Origin: Burkholderia catarinensis
GTDB taxonomy: Bacteria; Pseudomonadota; Gammaproteobacteria; Burkholderiales; Burkholderiaceae
Length of the DNA: 64,000 nt
Direction of reading: 5' to 3'
Assembly: GCF_001883705.2 (NCBI RefSeq)
Contig: NZ_MDEQ02000010.1
Coordinates: 62,001-126,000, forward strand
Below the pieces are notes generated by a model that was not told the DNA's origin, ran no database searches, and saw nothing but the letters and a program-made list of their open reading frames with translations. Each line of letters begins with the position of its first letter. Within the stretch, counting starts at the first letter, position 1. Below, piece after piece: positions 39,684 to 50,949 of the stretch. The translations under genes were made by a program, and so were the position numbers.

Positions 39684-40538
39684 ATGACCATCGTCAACCT
39701 CGCCGCCTACCACTTCGTGTCGCTCGACGCGACCGAGCAATGGCGCCCGCTCGTCACCGCCCGCTGCAACGAACTCGGCCTGCGCGGCACGATCCTGCTC
39801 GCGCCGGAAGGCATCAACCTGTTCGTCGCCGGCACGCGCGAAGCTGCCGACGCGTTCATCGCGTACATCCGCCACGATCCGCTGTTCGAAGGCAAGTTCG
39901 CGACGCTGCAGTTCAAGGAAAGCCTGTCCGATTCGCAGCCGTTCCGCCGCATGCTCGTGCGCCTGAAGCGCGAGATCATCACGATGAAGAAGCCCGCGAT
40001 CAAGCCGGAACTCGGCCGCGCGCCGTTCGTCGACGCACGTACGCTGAAGGCGTGGCTCGACCGCGGCCACGACGACACGGGCCGCCCGGTCGTGATGCTC
40101 GACACGCGCAACGCGTTCGAGGTCGACGTCGGCACGTTCGACGACGCGCTCGACTACCGGATCGACAAGTTCAGCGAATTCCCGGAAGTGATCGACGCGA
40201 ACCGCGCCGACCTCGAAGGCAAGACGGTGGTTTCGTTCTGCACGGGCGGCATCCGCTGCGAGAAGGCCGCGATCCACATGAAGGAAATCGGCATCGATAA
40301 CGTGTACCAGCTCGAAGGCGGGATCCTGAAGTACTTCGAGGAAGTCGGCGGCGCGCACTATCACGGCGATTGCTTCGTATTCGACTACCGCACCGCGCTG
40401 AACCCGCAACTCCAGCCCACCGAGAACGTCACGTGCTTCGCGTGCCGCGCGGTCGTCACGCCGGAAGCGCAACAGTCGCCGAGCTACGTGCCCGGCAAGT
40501 CGTGCCCGGCCTGCACGCAGGCAGCCAGCGCCGCGTAA
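39684..40538 (+). CDS. trhO: tRNA uridine(34) hydroxylase TrhO (rhodanese domain)
   Basis: 284 residues. The N-terminal acylphosphatase-like domain ([18 protein letters not shown] start, [17 protein letters not shown]) is followed by the rhodanese domain with [16 protein letters not shown] and the active-site Cys loop [12 protein letters not shown]. Four C-terminal cysteines (CFAC and CPAC) may form a zinc site. TrhO (YceA) hydroxylates uridine 34 in some tRNAs using oxygen, giving 5-hydroxyuridine. Followed by gluQ after 19 nt, so two tRNA-modifying enzymes are encoded together. Confidence 0.93.
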   Translation: MTIVNLAAYHFVSLDATEQWRPLVTARCNELGLRGTILLAPEGINLFVAGTREAADAFIAYIRHDPLFEGKFATLQFKESLSDSQPFRRMLVRLKREIITMKKPAIKPELGRAPFVDARTLKAWLDRGHDDTGRPVVMLDTRNAFEVDVGTFDDALDYRIDKFSEFPEVIDANRADLEGKTVVSFCTGGIRCEKAAIHMKEIGIDNVYQLEGGILKYFEEVGGAHYHGDCFVFDYRTALNPQLQPTENVTCFACRAVVTPEAQQSPSYVPGKSCPACTQAASAA

Positions 40539-40557
40539 GCGCGCGCCCCGCGCCCCG

Positions 40558-41451
40558 ATGAACGGCTATCGCGGCCGCTTCGCGCCGTCGCCCACCGGGC
40601 CGCTGCACTTCGGCTCGCTGGTCGGCGCGCTCGCGAGCTGGCTCGACGCGCGCGCGCACGGCGGCACGTGGCTCGTGCGCATCGAGGATCTCGACGGTCC
40701 GCGCACGGTGCCCGGCGCGGCCGACGACATCCTCGCGACGCTCGCGCATTTCGGCATGACGCCCGACGAGCCGCCCGTCTGGCAAAGCACGCGCGATGCG
40801 GCCTACACGGCGGCGCTCGAGCGGCTCGTCGCGGCGGGGTTCGTCTATCCGTGCGGCTGCACGCGCAAGGAAATCGCCGACTCGCTGCGCGCCGAGCACG
40901 AGCGCCACACGACGCTCGCGTATCCGGGCACCTGCCGCACCGGCCTGCACGGCAAGCCCGCGCGAGCCTGGCGGCTGCGCGTGCCGGACGGCGACGACGC
41001 GATCGTCGCGTTCGACGACCGCTGGCAGCACACGCAATCGCAGAACCTCGCGACCGAAGTCGGCGATTTCGTGCTGAAGCGCGCGGACGGCCAATGGGCC
41101 TATCAGCTCGCGGTCGTCGTCGACGATGCCGATACGCACATCACGCACGTCGTGCGCGGTGCCGACCTGCTCGATTCGACCGCGCGCCAGATCCATCTGC
41201 AGCACTGCCTCGGCGTGCCGACGCCGCGATATCTGCACGTGCCCGTCGTCGTCGATGCAAACGGCGAAAAGCTCAGCAAGCAGACGGGCGCGATCGCGCT
41301 CGAACGCGACGATCCGCTGCCGGCACTGCAGGCTGCCGCAGCGCATCTGGGCCTCGCGCCCGACGGCGCGCCAGCGGGCACGACGCTGGATGCGTTCTAC
41401 GCGGCCGCGACGGCTGCGTGGGCGCAGCGCTTCGGGCCGCTGGCCGGCTAA
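40558..41451 (+). CDS. gluQ: Glutamyl-Q tRNA(Asp) synthetase
   Basis: 297 residues, the length of GluQRS and much shorter than GltX. Class-I signature [20 protein letters not shown] (HIGH region), zinc-type cysteines in [10 protein letters not shown] with CRTG further on, and a KMSKS-like KLSKQTG. It lacks the anticodon-binding domain of glutamyl-tRNA synthetase. It charges glutamate on the queuosine base of tRNA(Asp). The neighbour trhO also modifies position 34 of tRNA. Confidence 0.95.
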   Translation: MNGYRGRFAPSPTGPLHFGSLVGALASWLDARAHGGTWLVRIEDLDGPRTVPGAADDILATLAHFGMTPDEPPVWQSTRDAAYTAALERLVAAGFVYPCGCTRKEIADSLRAEHERHTTLAYPGTCRTGLHGKPARAWRLRVPDGDDAIVAFDDRWQHTQSQNLATEVGDFVLKRADGQWAYQLAVVVDDADTHITHVVRGADLLDSTARQIHLQHCLGVPTPRYLHVPVVVDANGEKLSKQTGAIALERDDPLPALQAAAAHLGLAPDGAPAGTTLDAFYAAATAAWAQRFGPLAG

Positions 41452-41566
41452 CCAACGCGCGCAGCGAACCGACGTCGCGGCGATCGGCTGCCGGCGAGTG
41501 CCGGTTGCATCGCTCGCCGGCGCCCCGCGCCCCTCCCCGATCCCTCGCCCAATCGCGGCCCCAATG

Positions 41567-41601
41567 AAAAACGGGCACATGCTCATCGCATGCACCCGTT
41601 T
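41567..41601 (-). terminator. Rho-independent terminator after rhlE
   Basis: On the minus strand AAACGGGTGCATGC, loop GATGA, GCATGTGCCCGTTT followed by TT. It can also serve gluQ from the other side, where the T-run is shorter. Confidence 0.75.
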
Positions 41602-41645
41602 CTCCGGCAGCGCTCGCGCGCCGCACCCGCCACCGTCCGCCGAGC

Positions 41646-43163
41646 TTACGCCAACGGCTTGCGCGGCATCCCGAACCCGCCGAGCAGCGCGGCGACCTGA
41701 CGCTTCGGCCCTTTCTTCTCGGGCTGCTGCGCGGGCTGCGCGTCGTCCGACTGCTTCGCCTCTGCCGACGGCTCATACGGCTTCAGGAAGAAATCGTCGA
41801 CCGGCGCTTCGTGGCGACGGTGATGACCGCCGCGCTCGGAACCGGCCGACCGGCGCCCCGACGCACCGCGATGTTCGTCGCGATCGCGCCGGCCGCCCCG
41901 CTCGCCACCGCGCTCGCTGGTGCGATCGCCGCTACGTTCGCCGCTACGGTCACCGCCGCGCTCGCCGCCACGCTCGTCGTGACGAGGGCGCGCCGGCTTG
42001 TCGATCGCGAGCGTCTGCACTTCGAGCGGGCTCTTGATCAGCTTCTCGATATCGGCGAGCTGCTTGCGCTCGTTCGGGCTGCACAGCGACAGCGCATCGC
42101 CGGTCGCGCCCGCGCGGCCCGTACGGCCGATCCGGTGCACGTAGTCTTCCGCGCTGAACGGCAGGTCGAAGTTGATCACGGCCGGCAGCTCGGCGATGTC
42201 GAGGCCGCGCGCGGCCACGTCGGTCGCGACGAGCGCCTCGATTTCGCCGCGCTTGAATGCGTCGAGCGCCTGCATCCGTTCGAGCTGCGTCTTGTCGCCG
42301 TGGATCGCCGACGCGACCACGCCGTCGCGCTCGAGGTTGCGCGCGAGCCGGCTCGCGCCGATCTTGCTGTTGCAGAACACGAGCACCTGCTTGAGCCCGC
42401 GACCGCGCAGCAACTGCACGACGGCCGCCTGCTTGTCGCCTTCGGCGACGTCGTAGACGATCTGCGTGACGTTCGCGTTCGTCGAGTTGCTGCGCGCGAC
42501 CTCGATCGTCTGCGGGTTGCGCAGGTAGGTCGACGCGAGCTTCTTGATTTCCCCCGAGAAGGTGGCCGAGAACAGCAGCGTCTGGCGTTCCTTCGGCAGC
42601 AGGTTCAGGATGCGCTGCAGATCGGGCAGGAAGCCCATGTCGAGCATCCGGTCGGCTTCGTCGAGCACGAGGATCTGCACCTGGCCGAGATTCGCCGTCT
42701 TCTGCTGCACGTGGTCGAGCAGGCGGCCCGGCGTCGCGATCAGGATCTCGACGCCGCGGCGCAGCTCGGCCATCTGCGGGTTCATGTCGACGCCGCCGAA
42801 CACCACCGCGCTGCGCAGCGGCGTGTGCTTCGCATACGCGTGCACGTTCGCGGCGACCTGGTCGGCGAGTTCGCGGGTCGGCGTGAGGATCAGCGCACGC
42901 ACGGGGTGGCGCGCCGGTGACGCGCTCGTGTTGGCCTGCGCCAGCAGGCGCTGGATGATCGGCAGCGAGAAGCTCGCGGTCTTGCCGGTACCCGTTTGCG
43001 CGGCGCCCATGACGTCGCGGCCGGCGAGCACGACCGGAATGGCCTGCGCCTGGATCGGCGTCGGGGTCGTATAGCCCTGCTCCGCAATGGCTTTCAGGAT
43101 ATCGGCGGCAAGGCCGAATTGATCGAAGGTTGCGTCGACGGGCTTGGCGACAGAATCGGACAT
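41646..43163 (-). CDS. rhlE: DEAD-box RNA helicase RhlE
   Basis: 505 residues. Start MSDSVAKPVDATFDQFGLA, with the Q motif (GYTTPTPIQAQAIP), Walker A AQTGTGKT, PTRELA, TPGRLLD, DEAD (VLDEADRMLDMGF), SAT, and HRIGRTGRAG. The C-terminal tail (about 390-505) is rich in Arg/Gly/Glu (RGGERGGDRSGERSGD), typical of RhlE. It unwinds short RNA helices, in ribosome assembly and mRNA decay. A TACAAT box about 200 nt upstream gives a long 5' leader, common among DEAD-box mRNAs that are post-transcriptionally controlled. Confidence 0.94.
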   Translation of the reverse strand: MSDSVAKPVDATFDQFGLAADILKAIAEQGYTTPTPIQAQAIPVVLAGRDVMGAAQTGTGKTASFSLPIIQRLLAQANTSASPARHPVRALILTPTRELADQVAANVHAYAKHTPLRSAVVFGGVDMNPQMAELRRGVEILIATPGRLLDHVQQKTANLGQVQILVLDEADRMLDMGFLPDLQRILNLLPKERQTLLFSATFSGEIKKLASTYLRNPQTIEVARSNSTNANVTQIVYDVAEGDKQAAVVQLLRGRGLKQVLVFCNSKIGASRLARNLERDGVVASAIHGDKTQLERMQALDAFKRGEIEALVATDVAARGLDIAELPAVINFDLPFSAEDYVHRIGRTGRAGATGDALSLCSPNERKQLADIEKLIKSPLEVQTLAIDKPARPRHDERGGERGGDRSGERSGDRTSERGGERGGRRDRDEHRGASGRRSAGSERGGHHRRHEAPVDDFFLKPYEPSAEAKQSDDAQPAQQPEKKGPKRQVAALLGGFGMPRKPLA

Positions 43164-43622
43164 GGTGGCGTTTTCGCTCAAAAGGCGCGGCGGGGACATC
43201 GTGCGTCAGGCCAGCCGGGCCTGCGCTCATCACAATTCGGAAGTAGGCGGAGCCGCGGCGCGCCGCGCGGCGCCGCTCTGGCGCTTGGGACCGGTTCAAT
43301 TCGAACACCGGGCGCGAGGCCGTGCGGACTCCGTTCGGCGCGAATGCCGGCGGAAAGGGGCGTATTGTAGCACTGCGCGGCCATCTGTCCGTGACAACGC
43401 CGCGAACGGCCGCAACGGCGATCCGCGCGGCGAGCCCGCACCGGCCCGCGCGGCCGACGGTTGGCCTGATCGGGCTATCCCGATCGGCCGGCGAGCAATA
43501 TCAGGGGCCCGATCCCGGATCGTCTCGCCCGAACGCCCTCCATCGGCCCGCGCGCGGGCCGTCAGGCCCGGCAACCGGCCGCCGGCCGACACCGGCGCAC
43601 GATCCGCGCTCGTGCCTGGCGC
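43164..43622. other. Intergenic region: rhlE leader and spacer
   Basis: About 195 nt next to rhlE is its presumed 5' leader. The rest, to the mliC-type gene, is GC-rich spacer in which I see no gene or clear terminator. Confidence 0.5.
43364..43369 (-). promoter_or_regulatory. candidate -10 box of rhlE
   Basis: TACAAT on the minus strand in GTGCTACAATACGCC, about 200 nt before the rhlE ATG. No clear -35. Confidence 0.4.
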
Positions 43623-44003
43623 TCAGCCCTGCTTCTTTTTCTTCTCGACCTGTACGCAGTCGCCAAGCAGCGGCGGCGACTTCTGGTCGGCGATCTCATC
43701 GCGCAGCGTCGCTTCCTTGCCCTTCGTCCACCACGTATAACGGCCGGCCTGGTAGCGCGCGCCCGACGCCGACACGGTATCGACGAACAGCATCAGCCGC
43801 CCGTTGACCGGCACGAGCGCGAAGCTCTGGCCGTTGCCCGCGAGCCAGTACGACACGCGCACGGGCTGCTTCTGGTTCGCGCACTGGTAGACGGCCTGCT
43901 GGCGCGCATCGGCGTCGATCTCTTCGACGGTCAATTGCGCGGCATGCGCGACGGAAACGGCGGTGCCGGCGAGCGCGAGCGCGGCGAGGGTTCGGCGAAT
44001 CAT
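43623..44003 (-). CDS. MliC family lysozyme inhibitor
   Basis: 126 residues. Start MIRRTLAALALAGTAVSVAHA, a signal peptide with cleavage after AHA; no lipobox, so it is a periplasmic (PliC-like) rather than membrane-bound form. Mature part: VYQCANQKQPVRVSYWL, GQSFALVPVNGRLMLFV, and SGARYQAGRYTWWTKGKEATL, the MliC signature that binds the lysozyme active site. Two cysteines could form the disulphide. A Lys-rich end (VEKKKKQG). Likely protects peptidoglycan from host C-type lysozyme. Confidence 0.88.
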   Translation of the reverse strand: MIRRTLAALALAGTAVSVAHAAQLTVEEIDADARQQAVYQCANQKQPVRVSYWLAGNGQSFALVPVNGRLMLFVDTVSASGARYQAGRYTWWTKGKEATLRDEIADQKSPPLLGDCVQVEKKKKQG

Positions 44004-44094
44004 GCAGGTCCTCTCACGAGACGGGTGGTAACGCGCCCTCCCGGGGCGCGCACTTATTGTTGGTGCTCGGTGGTGATCGTGCTGGTTGTCGCGA

Positions 44095-44280
44095 TCAGGG
44101 ATCGATGACCTCGGCGCAGGCGTCGGTCGGCGCGGCCGCGACATGGCCGACGAGCGGCACGATCTTGAGCCCGGCGGAGGCCACCCGGCACGGCGCGGCG
44201 GCGAGGCCGCAACCCGCGAGGTTCACGGCAAGCGCCAGCGCGGCGCCCAGCTTTCCGATACGCAGCCACATCGGTGCCAT
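44095..44280 (-). CDS. Small lipoprotein (DUF6726-like)
   Basis: 61 residues. Signal peptide with a clear lipobox (AVNLAGC, Cys near 24), then a short mature part AAAPCRVASAGLKIVPLVGHVAA. I recall such small lipoproteins as a Burkholderiaceae family (DUF6726). The ATG is 18 nt downstream of purT on the same strand, so the two are probably co-transcribed. Function unknown. Confidence 0.75.
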   Translation of the reverse strand: MAPMWLRIGKLGAALALAVNLAGCGLAAAPCRVASAGLKIVPLVGHVAAAPTDACAEVIDP

Positions 44281-44298
44281 CGTTCTCTCCTGGCGACG

Positions 44299-45513
44299 TC
44301 AGCGGGTCGACACGGGCCGGACGGCCGCGGCGGCGCGCTTCGCGCGTTCGCGGGCTTCGTCGACGGTCGCGCCGGTCGCCAGTGCGACGCCCATGCGCCG
44401 CTTCGCAAAACTTTCCGGTTTGCCGAACAGGCGCAGGTCGGCGCCCGGCACGGCAAGCGCGTCGCGCACGCCTTCGAACGCGATCGCGCGCTCGTCGAGC
44501 CCGCCGTAGATCACGGCCGACGCAGCCGGCGTGCCGAGCGCCGGATCGACCGGCAGCCCGAGAATCGCACGCGCGTGCAGCTCGAATTCCGACTGGCGCT
44601 GCGACGCGAGCGTGACGAGGCCCGTATCGTGCGGCCGCGGGCTCACCTCGGAGAACCACACGTCGTCGCCGCGCACGAACAGCTCGACGCCGAACATCCC
44701 GCGCCCGCCGAGCGCCTCGGTCACCTTGTGCGCGATCTCGCGCGACTTCTCGAGCGCCGCCGCGCTCATCGGCTGCGGCTGCCACGATTCGACGTAGTCG
44801 CCCGCGACCTGCACGTGGCCGACCGGCTCGCAGAAGTAGGTGCGCGTGCCGAGCGTCGCCGGGTCGATCGCGCGCACGGTCAGTTGCGTGATCTCGTATT
44901 CGAAATCGATGAAGCCCTCGACGATCACGCGGCCGTGGTTCACGCGCCCGCCCGCCATCGCGTAGTCCCACGCCGGCTTCACGTCGGCTTCGGTCTTCAC
45001 GACCGACTGCCCCTTGCCCGACGACGACATCACGGGCTTCACGACGCACGGCATGCCGATCTTCTCGACGGCCGCGCTGAAGGCCTCGAACGAATCCGCG
45101 AACGCATACGGCGACGTCGGCAGGCCGAGCTCCTCGGCCGCGAGCCGGCGGATCCCCTCGCGGTTCATCGTGAGCTGCGTCGCGCGCGCGGTCGGGATCA
45201 CCTCGGCGAGGCCGGCCGCCTCGATCGCCGCGAGCGCGTCGGTCGCGATCGCCTCGATCTCGGGCACGATCAGGTGCGGACGCTCGGTCTCGACGATCGT
45301 CCGCAGCGCGGCCGCGTCCGTCATGTCGATCACGTGCGCGCGATGTGCGACCTGGTGGCCCGGCGCGTCCGGATAGCGGTCGACCGCGACGACTTCGACG
45401 CCGAGCCGCTGCAACGCGATAATGACTTCCTTGCCGAGCTCGCCGGCGCCGAGCAGCATGACGCGCGTGGCCGAGGGTGAGAGCGGCGTACCGAGCCGCT
45501 GACCGATCTGCAT
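44299..45513 (-). CDS. purT: Formate-dependent GAR transformylase
   Basis: 404 residues. ATP-grasp enzyme: [68 protein letters not shown], and [17 protein letters not shown]. It makes formylglycinamide ribonucleotide from GAR, formate and ATP, the alternative to PurN in purine synthesis. Start [15 protein letters not shown] by homology. A TTAACAT sequence lies 40-50 nt upstream and may be its -10 region. Confidence 0.97.
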   Translation of the reverse strand: MQIGQRLGTPLSPSATRVMLLGAGELGKEVIIALQRLGVEVVAVDRYPDAPGHQVAHRAHVIDMTDAAALRTIVETERPHLIVPEIEAIATDALAAIEAAGLAEVIPTARATQLTMNREGIRRLAAEELGLPTSPYAFADSFEAFSAAVEKIGMPCVVKPVMSSSGKGQSVVKTEADVKPAWDYAMAGGRVNHGRVIVEGFIDFEYEITQLTVRAIDPATLGTRTYFCEPVGHVQVAGDYVESWQPQPMSAAALEKSREIAHKVTEALGGRGMFGVELFVRGDDVWFSEVSPRPHDTGLVTLASQRQSEFELHARAILGLPVDPALGTPAASAVIYGGLDERAIAFEGVRDALAVPGADLRLFGKPESFAKRRMGVALATGATVDEARERAKRAAAAVRPVSTR

Positions 45514-45725
45514 GTGATTTCCCGCTTCTGGTGGAGGACGAAAACGGCTTCGATGTTAACACGCGTCACGGTGCCGGTCCGGCGCGTTTCGCCGCGTCGA
45601 TCCCGGCCTCGCGCGGCTCGCCGGCGGGCCGCGAACGTTTTCACGCGCGAAGTGTCGGCTCGCCTGCCGCGGGGCGGGTGCGTTACTCTTACGCCTTGAT
45701 CAGAATCCGATGAGGAACGAGGCTC

Positions 45726-46271
45726 ATGTCCCACCTGTCCGCAGCCGCACGCGCACGCACCGGCCTGCTTCGCCCGTTGCGCGCGACGCTCTGCGCGTTG
45801 ACGCTTGCCACGCTTCTCGCCGCCTGCGCGATGCCGACCCATCCCGATTCCGCCGCCCCCGCGCCCGACCCGTACAACCCGGCCGCCGTCCAGCTGCTCG
45901 ACGACACGAGCTGGGAACTCACCAGCTGGCTGAACGCCGACGGCACGCAACGCGCGATCCCGCACGGCGACAACGGCGAGCCGATCAAGCTCGCGCTGTC
46001 GACCGAGTCGGGCATCCGGCGCGCCAGCGGGTTCTCGGGCTGCAACCGCTACATGGGCACCTACGCGATCAAGAACGGCCTGCTGAGCTTCGGCCCGCTG
46101 GCCGGCACGCGGATGGCCTGCCCGAATACGCTCGGCGGCCAGCTCGAACACGCGTACCTCGACGCGCTCGCCCACGTCGAAAAGACCGGCGTGCAGATGC
46201 GCGCGCCTCAGCAATTGCAGATCGTGACCAACGCCGGCGCAACGCTGACCTTCACGCACCGGAGCCCTTGA
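45726..46271 (+). CDS. META domain lipoprotein (HslJ-like)
   Basis: 181 residues. Ribosome site GAGGAACGAGG. Signal peptide with lipobox (TLLAAC, Cys near 34), a Pro/Ala linker, then the META domain: LLDDTSWELTSWLNADG, RRASGFSGCNRYMGTYAI, SFGPLAGTRMACPN and the end LTFTHRS. The two domain cysteines probably form a disulphide. Related to E. coli HslJ, linked to heat shock and novobiocin sensitivity. Likely in an envelope membrane. No operon partner; two hairpins follow. Confidence 0.87.
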   Translation: MSHLSAAARARTGLLRPLRATLCALTLATLLAACAMPTHPDSAAPAPDPYNPAAVQLLDDTSWELTSWLNADGTQRAIPHGDNGEPIKLALSTESGIRRASGFSGCNRYMGTYAIKNGLLSFGPLAGTRMACPNTLGGQLEHAYLDALAHVEKTGVQMRAPQQLQIVTNAGATLTFTHRSP

Positions 46272-46284
46272 TGCAACGGCGCGC

Positions 46285-46343
46285 GCGAAGGCCGACCGAC
46301 CGCCTTCGCGTGGCGCGCCACGCGCGTGTGCACGGCACACGCG
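46285..46343 (+). other. Two hairpins between the META lipoprotein and ftsK
   Basis: GCGAAGGC / GCCTTCGC (46285-46309) and GCGTGTGC-ACG-GCACACGC (46325-46343). Neither has a U-tract; they may mark the 3' end of the lipoprotein transcript. Confidence 0.4.
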
Positions 46344-46449
46344 TCGCGCGGCGTGAATCGAAATCACGCCGCGTTAGAGTCTTGTTCGCCGGCCGGTTAA
46401 ACTCGGCGGGTCGCGCCCCGCGCGCCCCTCCCCACTCCTGTTTCAAAGC

Positions 46450-49400
46450 ATGCACACGGTAGTCTTCGGCTGGTTCGGCATCTCCGCCGTCTGGTTCCTC
46501 CTTCTCTTCTGGCGTCTCGTGCAGGCAATGCTGCCCGGCGGCGGCGGGCTCGCCGGCCGCGGTTCGATCCGCCTGTGGCTCGGTTTCGCCGCGGTATTCG
46601 TTGCAAGCTGCACGCTGACGAGCCCGCTGTCGGGCCCCGACACGAACGCGCTCGGCCATGCATTCTCGGCAGGCTTCGCCCACGTGCTCGGCCCGATCGG
46701 CACGCCGGTCGCGATGGTCGTGCTGTTTTTCGCCGGGCTGCCCTGGCTGACCGGCATCGGCTGGCGGCAGTTCGCCGCGTGGGTCGACACGTCGTTCGGC
46801 GTCAAGCTGTCGCGCGACGGCGACGACGACGACGCGCGCGGCATCGCCGACCTGCCGCGCAGCGCGCTGCATCGCGACGACGACATCGTCCAGCCGACCA
46901 CCGCGCATACCGTCAACTCGATGGCGCCGCGCCAGAACGGCCGATATTCGCGCCCGACGCTGTGGAAACCCGACCCGCAGGCGCGGCCGAAGCCGCGCAG
47001 CAAGACGCCCCCGAAGACGCCCCCGCGTCCGCACACGGAACCCGTCGCGCCGTCGGGCTGGCTGAAGCCGACCGCGACCGTGCCCCAGCGCGTGCCGGCG
47101 CCGCCCGCGCCGATCCCGACCAGTGCGATGCCGCCCCCCACGACCGGCAGCACCGCCAGCCTCGCGCGCGCAGCGGCGAACGCGCAAGTGTCGCGCCCGG
47201 ATCCGGCCCCGCTTCCTGTCGGATTCGAACCCGTCCGCCCGCGTCCGACTGCCGCGCGACCGGTCACCGCTGCGTTGAAGCAAACCGCTCCGCGCGCCAC
47301 GGTCACGCCGCGGCCGGTCGGCACGCAGCCGCCCCACCCGCCCGGCCGACCGGTCGCAGGAGCAGGCGCGGCCGGCCTGACGCCTGACGCGGCGCAACGC
47401 CGCCCGTCGCAGCAAACGCCGGCGCGCGCACCGCTCTATGCATGGACGGAAAAGCCCGCCGCACCGATCACGCCGGCACCGAGCGTTCACGATACGCTGC
47501 GTTCGATCGAAGCCAGCACCGCGCAATGGGCGACGCTGGGCGGTTCGCAGCCGGCCGACGCAGCGCCCGCGGCGGCCGTGGCCGGTGTTGCGGTGGCAGC
47601 AGGCAGCATTGCAGCGCCGGCATCGGCGGCCGTGTCGAACGGGATCGTCTCCGCGCTCCACGGCATCGCGTCCCATGACGCCGGTGTTCCGGTCGAACAC
47701 GATGCCGCACCCGCGTACGACAACAGCGCACCGATCGTGCTCGACGCATTCATGCCGGCAGAGCCCGGTATTCACACTCCCGTTGCCGATTGGGGGGGCC
47801 CGGCGTTCGACGACGCCCCGCCGCACGCACGGTCGAATTCCGGCATCGCCGACAGCGCGTTTTCGCGTCACGCCGACGACGAGATCCGGCACGTCGCCGA
47901 TGCGCCCGCCGCGCCGGCATCCGGGATCACGTCCGCACAATCGTTCGACACGCCCATCGACCTCGCGCCGTGGGAAGACCTCGCCAGCCAGCCGGTTCCC
48001 GCGTTCGACGTATCGGCCGCGAACCCGATCGCCGAATCGCCGGCTGACGCGACGGAATCGGAGCCGGCCAACGCCGCCTCCGCGCAACCGGAAGCCGAAG
48101 CGGTTCATGACATCGCCGCAAGCCAACCCCTTGCGCGCATCGATACCGACGACAAGTACGGCGCACAACCGGCTCCTGCAATCGATCGTGCTGCATCGGC
48201 CAGCGTGCCGCAGGGCAGCGCCGATGCGCACGCCGACGTAAAACCCGCCGGAGGCATCGCTCCGTTCGCGGCCCTGCCCGCTTCGTCGATCGCCGGAACG
48301 TCGGCGCGCGCAATTTCCGAGGCCATGCCGCTTGCGACAACGCCGGTACCGGCCGCATCGGGTACCGCCCCGGTAGCCGCCACGCCTGACGCAGCGGAGC
48401 GTGCAGCGCCGCTGCCGGCAATCGCTCAGGGCGCCACGCTCGCGACGGATTGGGCGCGGACGCCGTCGATTCCGTCGACGGTGCAACCTGCAACGACTCA
48501 TACGGCCGCTTCCCCGGAATTGCCGGAATCGTCGGCCGCTCAACCGTTTGCCGCCGCGCCGACGGCTTCTGCCGCCACGACGTGGCCGCTCGCCGGCACC
48601 GCCCACGGTTCGACTGCACCGGTGCCGGCACCTGCATCCGCACCGAGCGTTGCGCCCGCCGCGGCGCCGGCAACAACCGGCGCTTCTAGCCCGGCCGCCG
48701 GTTCGGCTGCGCAAGCGCCCGCAACGCCCGTCACCGCGACGCCCGTGAATTTCACGTTCGTCCCGATCGCTGCACAGCCTTCCGCGCCCGCATCGACGCT
48801 TCCGGCCAACACGGCAACCGCGTCGGCCGGTACGACATTCGGCGCATCCGGCGCGGTCGCCCCGCAGCCGGCAGCAAGCCTGCCCGTGCCGCCAGCCGCT
48901 ACCGTCGCGACGATAGCGTCCTCCGGCGCAGTCGCCCCGATGACCACGGCCCCGGCGGCCCCGGCTTACCCGGTCGCAGGCTCGCCTGCCGTCTCGATCG
49001 GATCGCCGGCGTCCATCGGCGCAGCAACCGCGATGCAGGCTCCGTCGATCGCTGCCGCGTCCGCCATCACCGCAACCACGACGTTCGAAACTTCACCCGC
49101 CCCCGCCGCATTGCTGGCGAGCTGGTCCGTGTCGAATGGGCCCGCGACGCCGGCGGCCGCATCGGCCGCGGCACCGCAGCCGGGAGCAATCGTCCCCGGC
49201 GCGAGTCTGCTCGCGCCGACGATTCCCGTTGCCCCGCAGGCCGACGCAACCGCCGCCGCGGCAATCGAGCCGGCCGTGCCGGCCGCAGCCGACTCACCGG
49301 CCCCCGACACCCCGGCGCGCGCGCCGCGCCCGAACGCGTTCGAATTCCACGCGCCCGCGTCGTTCAACGTCGAACTGCCGACGCTCGACCTGCTCGAGCC

Positions 49401-50844
49401 CGCGTCCGACGACGTCGAACCGATCACCGAGGAACACCTGGCGCAGACGGCGCAGGTGATCGAACAGCGGCTGCAGGAATTCAAGGTGCCGGTGACGGTC
49501 GTCGGCGCATCGGCCGGCCCCGTGATCACGCGCTTCGAGATCGAACCCGCGCTCGGCGTGCGCGGCAGCCAGATCGTCGGGCTGATGAAGGACCTGTCGC
49601 GCGGCCTCGGCCTCACGTCGGTCCGCGTCGTCGAGACGATTCCCGGCAAGACCTGCATGGGCCTCGAGCTGCCGAACGCGAAGCGCCAGATGATCCGCCT
49701 GTCGGAAATTCTCGCGTCGCGCGAGTACCAGCATTCGCCGTCGCAGTTGACGATCGCGATGGGCAAGGACATCACGGGCCACCCGGTCGTCACCGATCTC
49801 GCGAAGGCGCCGCACATGCTCGTCGCCGGCACGACGGGCTCGGGCAAGTCGGTCGCGATCAACGCGATGATCCTGTCGCTGCTGTACAAGGCGACGCCGG
49901 AAGACGTGCGGCTCATCATGATCGACCCGAAGATGCTGGAGCTGTCGGTCTACGAAGGCATCCCGCACCTGCTCGCACCGGTCGTCACCGACATGAAGCT
50001 CGCGGCGAACGCGCTGAACTGGTGCGTCGGCGAAATGGAGAAGCGCTACCGGCTGATGTCGGCCGTCGGCGTGCGCAACCTCGCGGGCTTCAACCAGAAG
50101 ATCCGCGACGCGGAAGCGAAGGAAAAGAAGATCGGCAACCCGTTCTCGCTGACGCCCGAGGATCCCGAGCCGCTGTCGAAGCTGCCGCTGATCGTCGTCG
50201 TGATCGACGAGCTGGCCGATCTGATGATGGTCGCCGGCAAGAAGATCGAAGAGCTGATCGCGCGCCTCGCGCAGAAGGCGCGCGCGGCCGGCATCCACCT
50301 AATCCTGGCCACCCAGCGTCCGTCCGTCGACGTGATCACGGGTCTGATCAAGGCGAACATCCCGACGCGCGTCGCGTTCCAGGTGTCGTCGAAGATCGAC
50401 TCGCGCACGATCCTCGACCAGATGGGCGCCGAATCGCTGCTCGGGATGGGCGACATGCTGTTCCTGCCGCCGGGCACGGGCTATCCCCAGCGCGTGCACG
50501 GCGCGTTCGTCGCCGACGAGGAAGTGCACCGGATCGTCGAGTACCTGAAGCAGTTCGGCGAGCCGCAGTACGAGGAAGGGATTCTCGACGGCCCGGCCGC
50601 CGACGGCGCGACGCAGGACCTGTTCGGCGAAGCGCCGGACGCGGAAGCCGATCCGCTGTACGACGAAGCCGTCGCGTTCGTCGTGCGCACGCGGCGCGCG
50701 TCGATCTCGTCGGTGCAGCGGCAGTTGCGCATCGGCTACAACCGTGCCGCGCGCCTCGTCGAGCAGATGGAGGCGGCCGGGCTCGTGTCTGCGATGGGCA
50801 TCAACGGCAGCCGCGAGGTGCTCGTGCCGGCCGCGGCCGACTGA
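46450..50844 (+). CDS. ftsK: DNA translocase FtsK with very long linker
   Basis: 1464 residues. The N-terminal 105 residues hold about three membrane helices ([43 protein letters not shown]). A low-complexity linker of about 830 residues (130-955), rich in Ala, Pro, Thr and Ser, leads to the motor: alpha domain ([21 protein letters not shown]), Walker A GTTGSGKS at about 1127-1134, Walker B IVVVIDE near 1248-1254, [22 protein letters not shown], and the winged-helix gamma domain (about 1403-1464, [27 protein letters not shown]) that reads KOPS. FtsK pumps DNA at the septum and activates XerCD at dif. A terminator follows 65 nt after the stop. Linkers in relatives vary in length. Confidence 0.95.
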   Translation: MHTVVFGWFGISAVWFLLLFWRLVQAMLPGGGGLAGRGSIRLWLGFAAVFVASCTLTSPLSGPDTNALGHAFSAGFAHVLGPIGTPVAMVVLFFAGLPWLTGIGWRQFAAWVDTSFGVKLSRDGDDDDARGIADLPRSALHRDDDIVQPTTAHTVNSMAPRQNGRYSRPTLWKPDPQARPKPRSKTPPKTPPRPHTEPVAPSGWLKPTATVPQRVPAPPAPIPTSAMPPPTTGSTASLARAAANAQVSRPDPAPLPVGFEPVRPRPTAARPVTAALKQTAPRATVTPRPVGTQPPHPPGRPVAGAGAAGLTPDAAQRRPSQQTPARAPLYAWTEKPAAPITPAPSVHDTLRSIEASTAQWATLGGSQPADAAPAAAVAGVAVAAGSIAAPASAAVSNGIVSALHGIASHDAGVPVEHDAAPAYDNSAPIVLDAFMPAEPGIHTPVADWGGPAFDDAPPHARSNSGIADSAFSRHADDEIRHVADAPAAPASGITSAQSFDTPIDLAPWEDLASQPVPAFDVSAANPIAESPADATESEPANAASAQPEAEAVHDIAASQPLARIDTDDKYGAQPAPAIDRAASASVPQGSADAHADVKPAGGIAPFAALPASSIAGTSARAISEAMPLATTPVPAASGTAPVAATPDAAERAAPLPAIAQGATLATDWARTPSIPSTVQPATTHTAASPELPESSAAQPFAAAPTASAATTWPLAGTAHGSTAPVPAPASAPSVAPAAAPATTGASSPAAGSAAQAPATPVTATPVNFTFVPIAAQPSAPASTLPANTATASAGTTFGASGAVAPQPAASLPVPPAATVATIASSGAVAPMTTAPAAPAYPVAGSPAVSIGSPASIGAATAMQAPSIAAASAITATTTFETSPAPAALLASWSVSNGPATPAAASAAAPQPGAIVPGASLLAPTIPVAPQADATAAAAIEPAVPAAADSPAPDTPARAPRPNAFEFHAPASFNVELPTLDLLEPASDDVEPITEEHLAQTAQVIEQRLQEFKVPVTVVGASAGPVITRFEIEPALGVRGSQIVGLMKDLSRGLGLTSVRVVETIPGKTCMGLELPNAKRQMIRLSEILASREYQHSPSQLTIAMGKDITGHPVVTDLAKAPHMLVAGTTGSGKSVAINAMILSLLYKATPEDVRLIMIDPKMLELSVYEGIPHLLAPVVTDMKLAANALNWCVGEMEKRYRLMSAVGVRNLAGFNQKIRDAEAKEKKIGNPFSLTPEDPEPLSKLPLIVVVIDELADLMMVAGKKIEELIARLAQKARAAGIHLILATQRPSVDVITGLIKANIPTRVAFQVSSKIDSRTILDQMGAESLLGMGDMLFLPPGTGYPQRVHGAFVADEEVHRIVEYLKQFGEPQYEEGILDGPAADGATQDLFGEAPDAEADPLYDEAVAFVVRTRRASISSVQRQLRIGYNRAARLVEQMEAAGLVSAMGINGSREVLVPAAAD

Positions 50845-50906
50845 GCGCGGCGGCCGGTCGGCCGCCATCGACCGATACCGGCGCACCGGGAAACCGGCCG
50901 CCCCGG

Positions 50907-50949
50907 AAAACAAAGGGCGCTGCATCATCGGCAGCGCCCTTTGTCGTTT
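50907..50949. terminator. Bidirectional terminator between ftsK and the lactonase gene
   Basis: ACAAAGGGCGCTGC, loop ATCATCG, GCAGCGCCCTTTGT, with A-rich and T-rich flanks on opposite sides. Serves both convergent genes. Confidence 0.8.

Noticed and set aside
46252..48714. Open frame of 820 codons on the minus strand opposite the ftsK linker
   Set aside because: Arg/Gly/Cys-rich shadow of the Ala/Pro-rich linker; no start signal.
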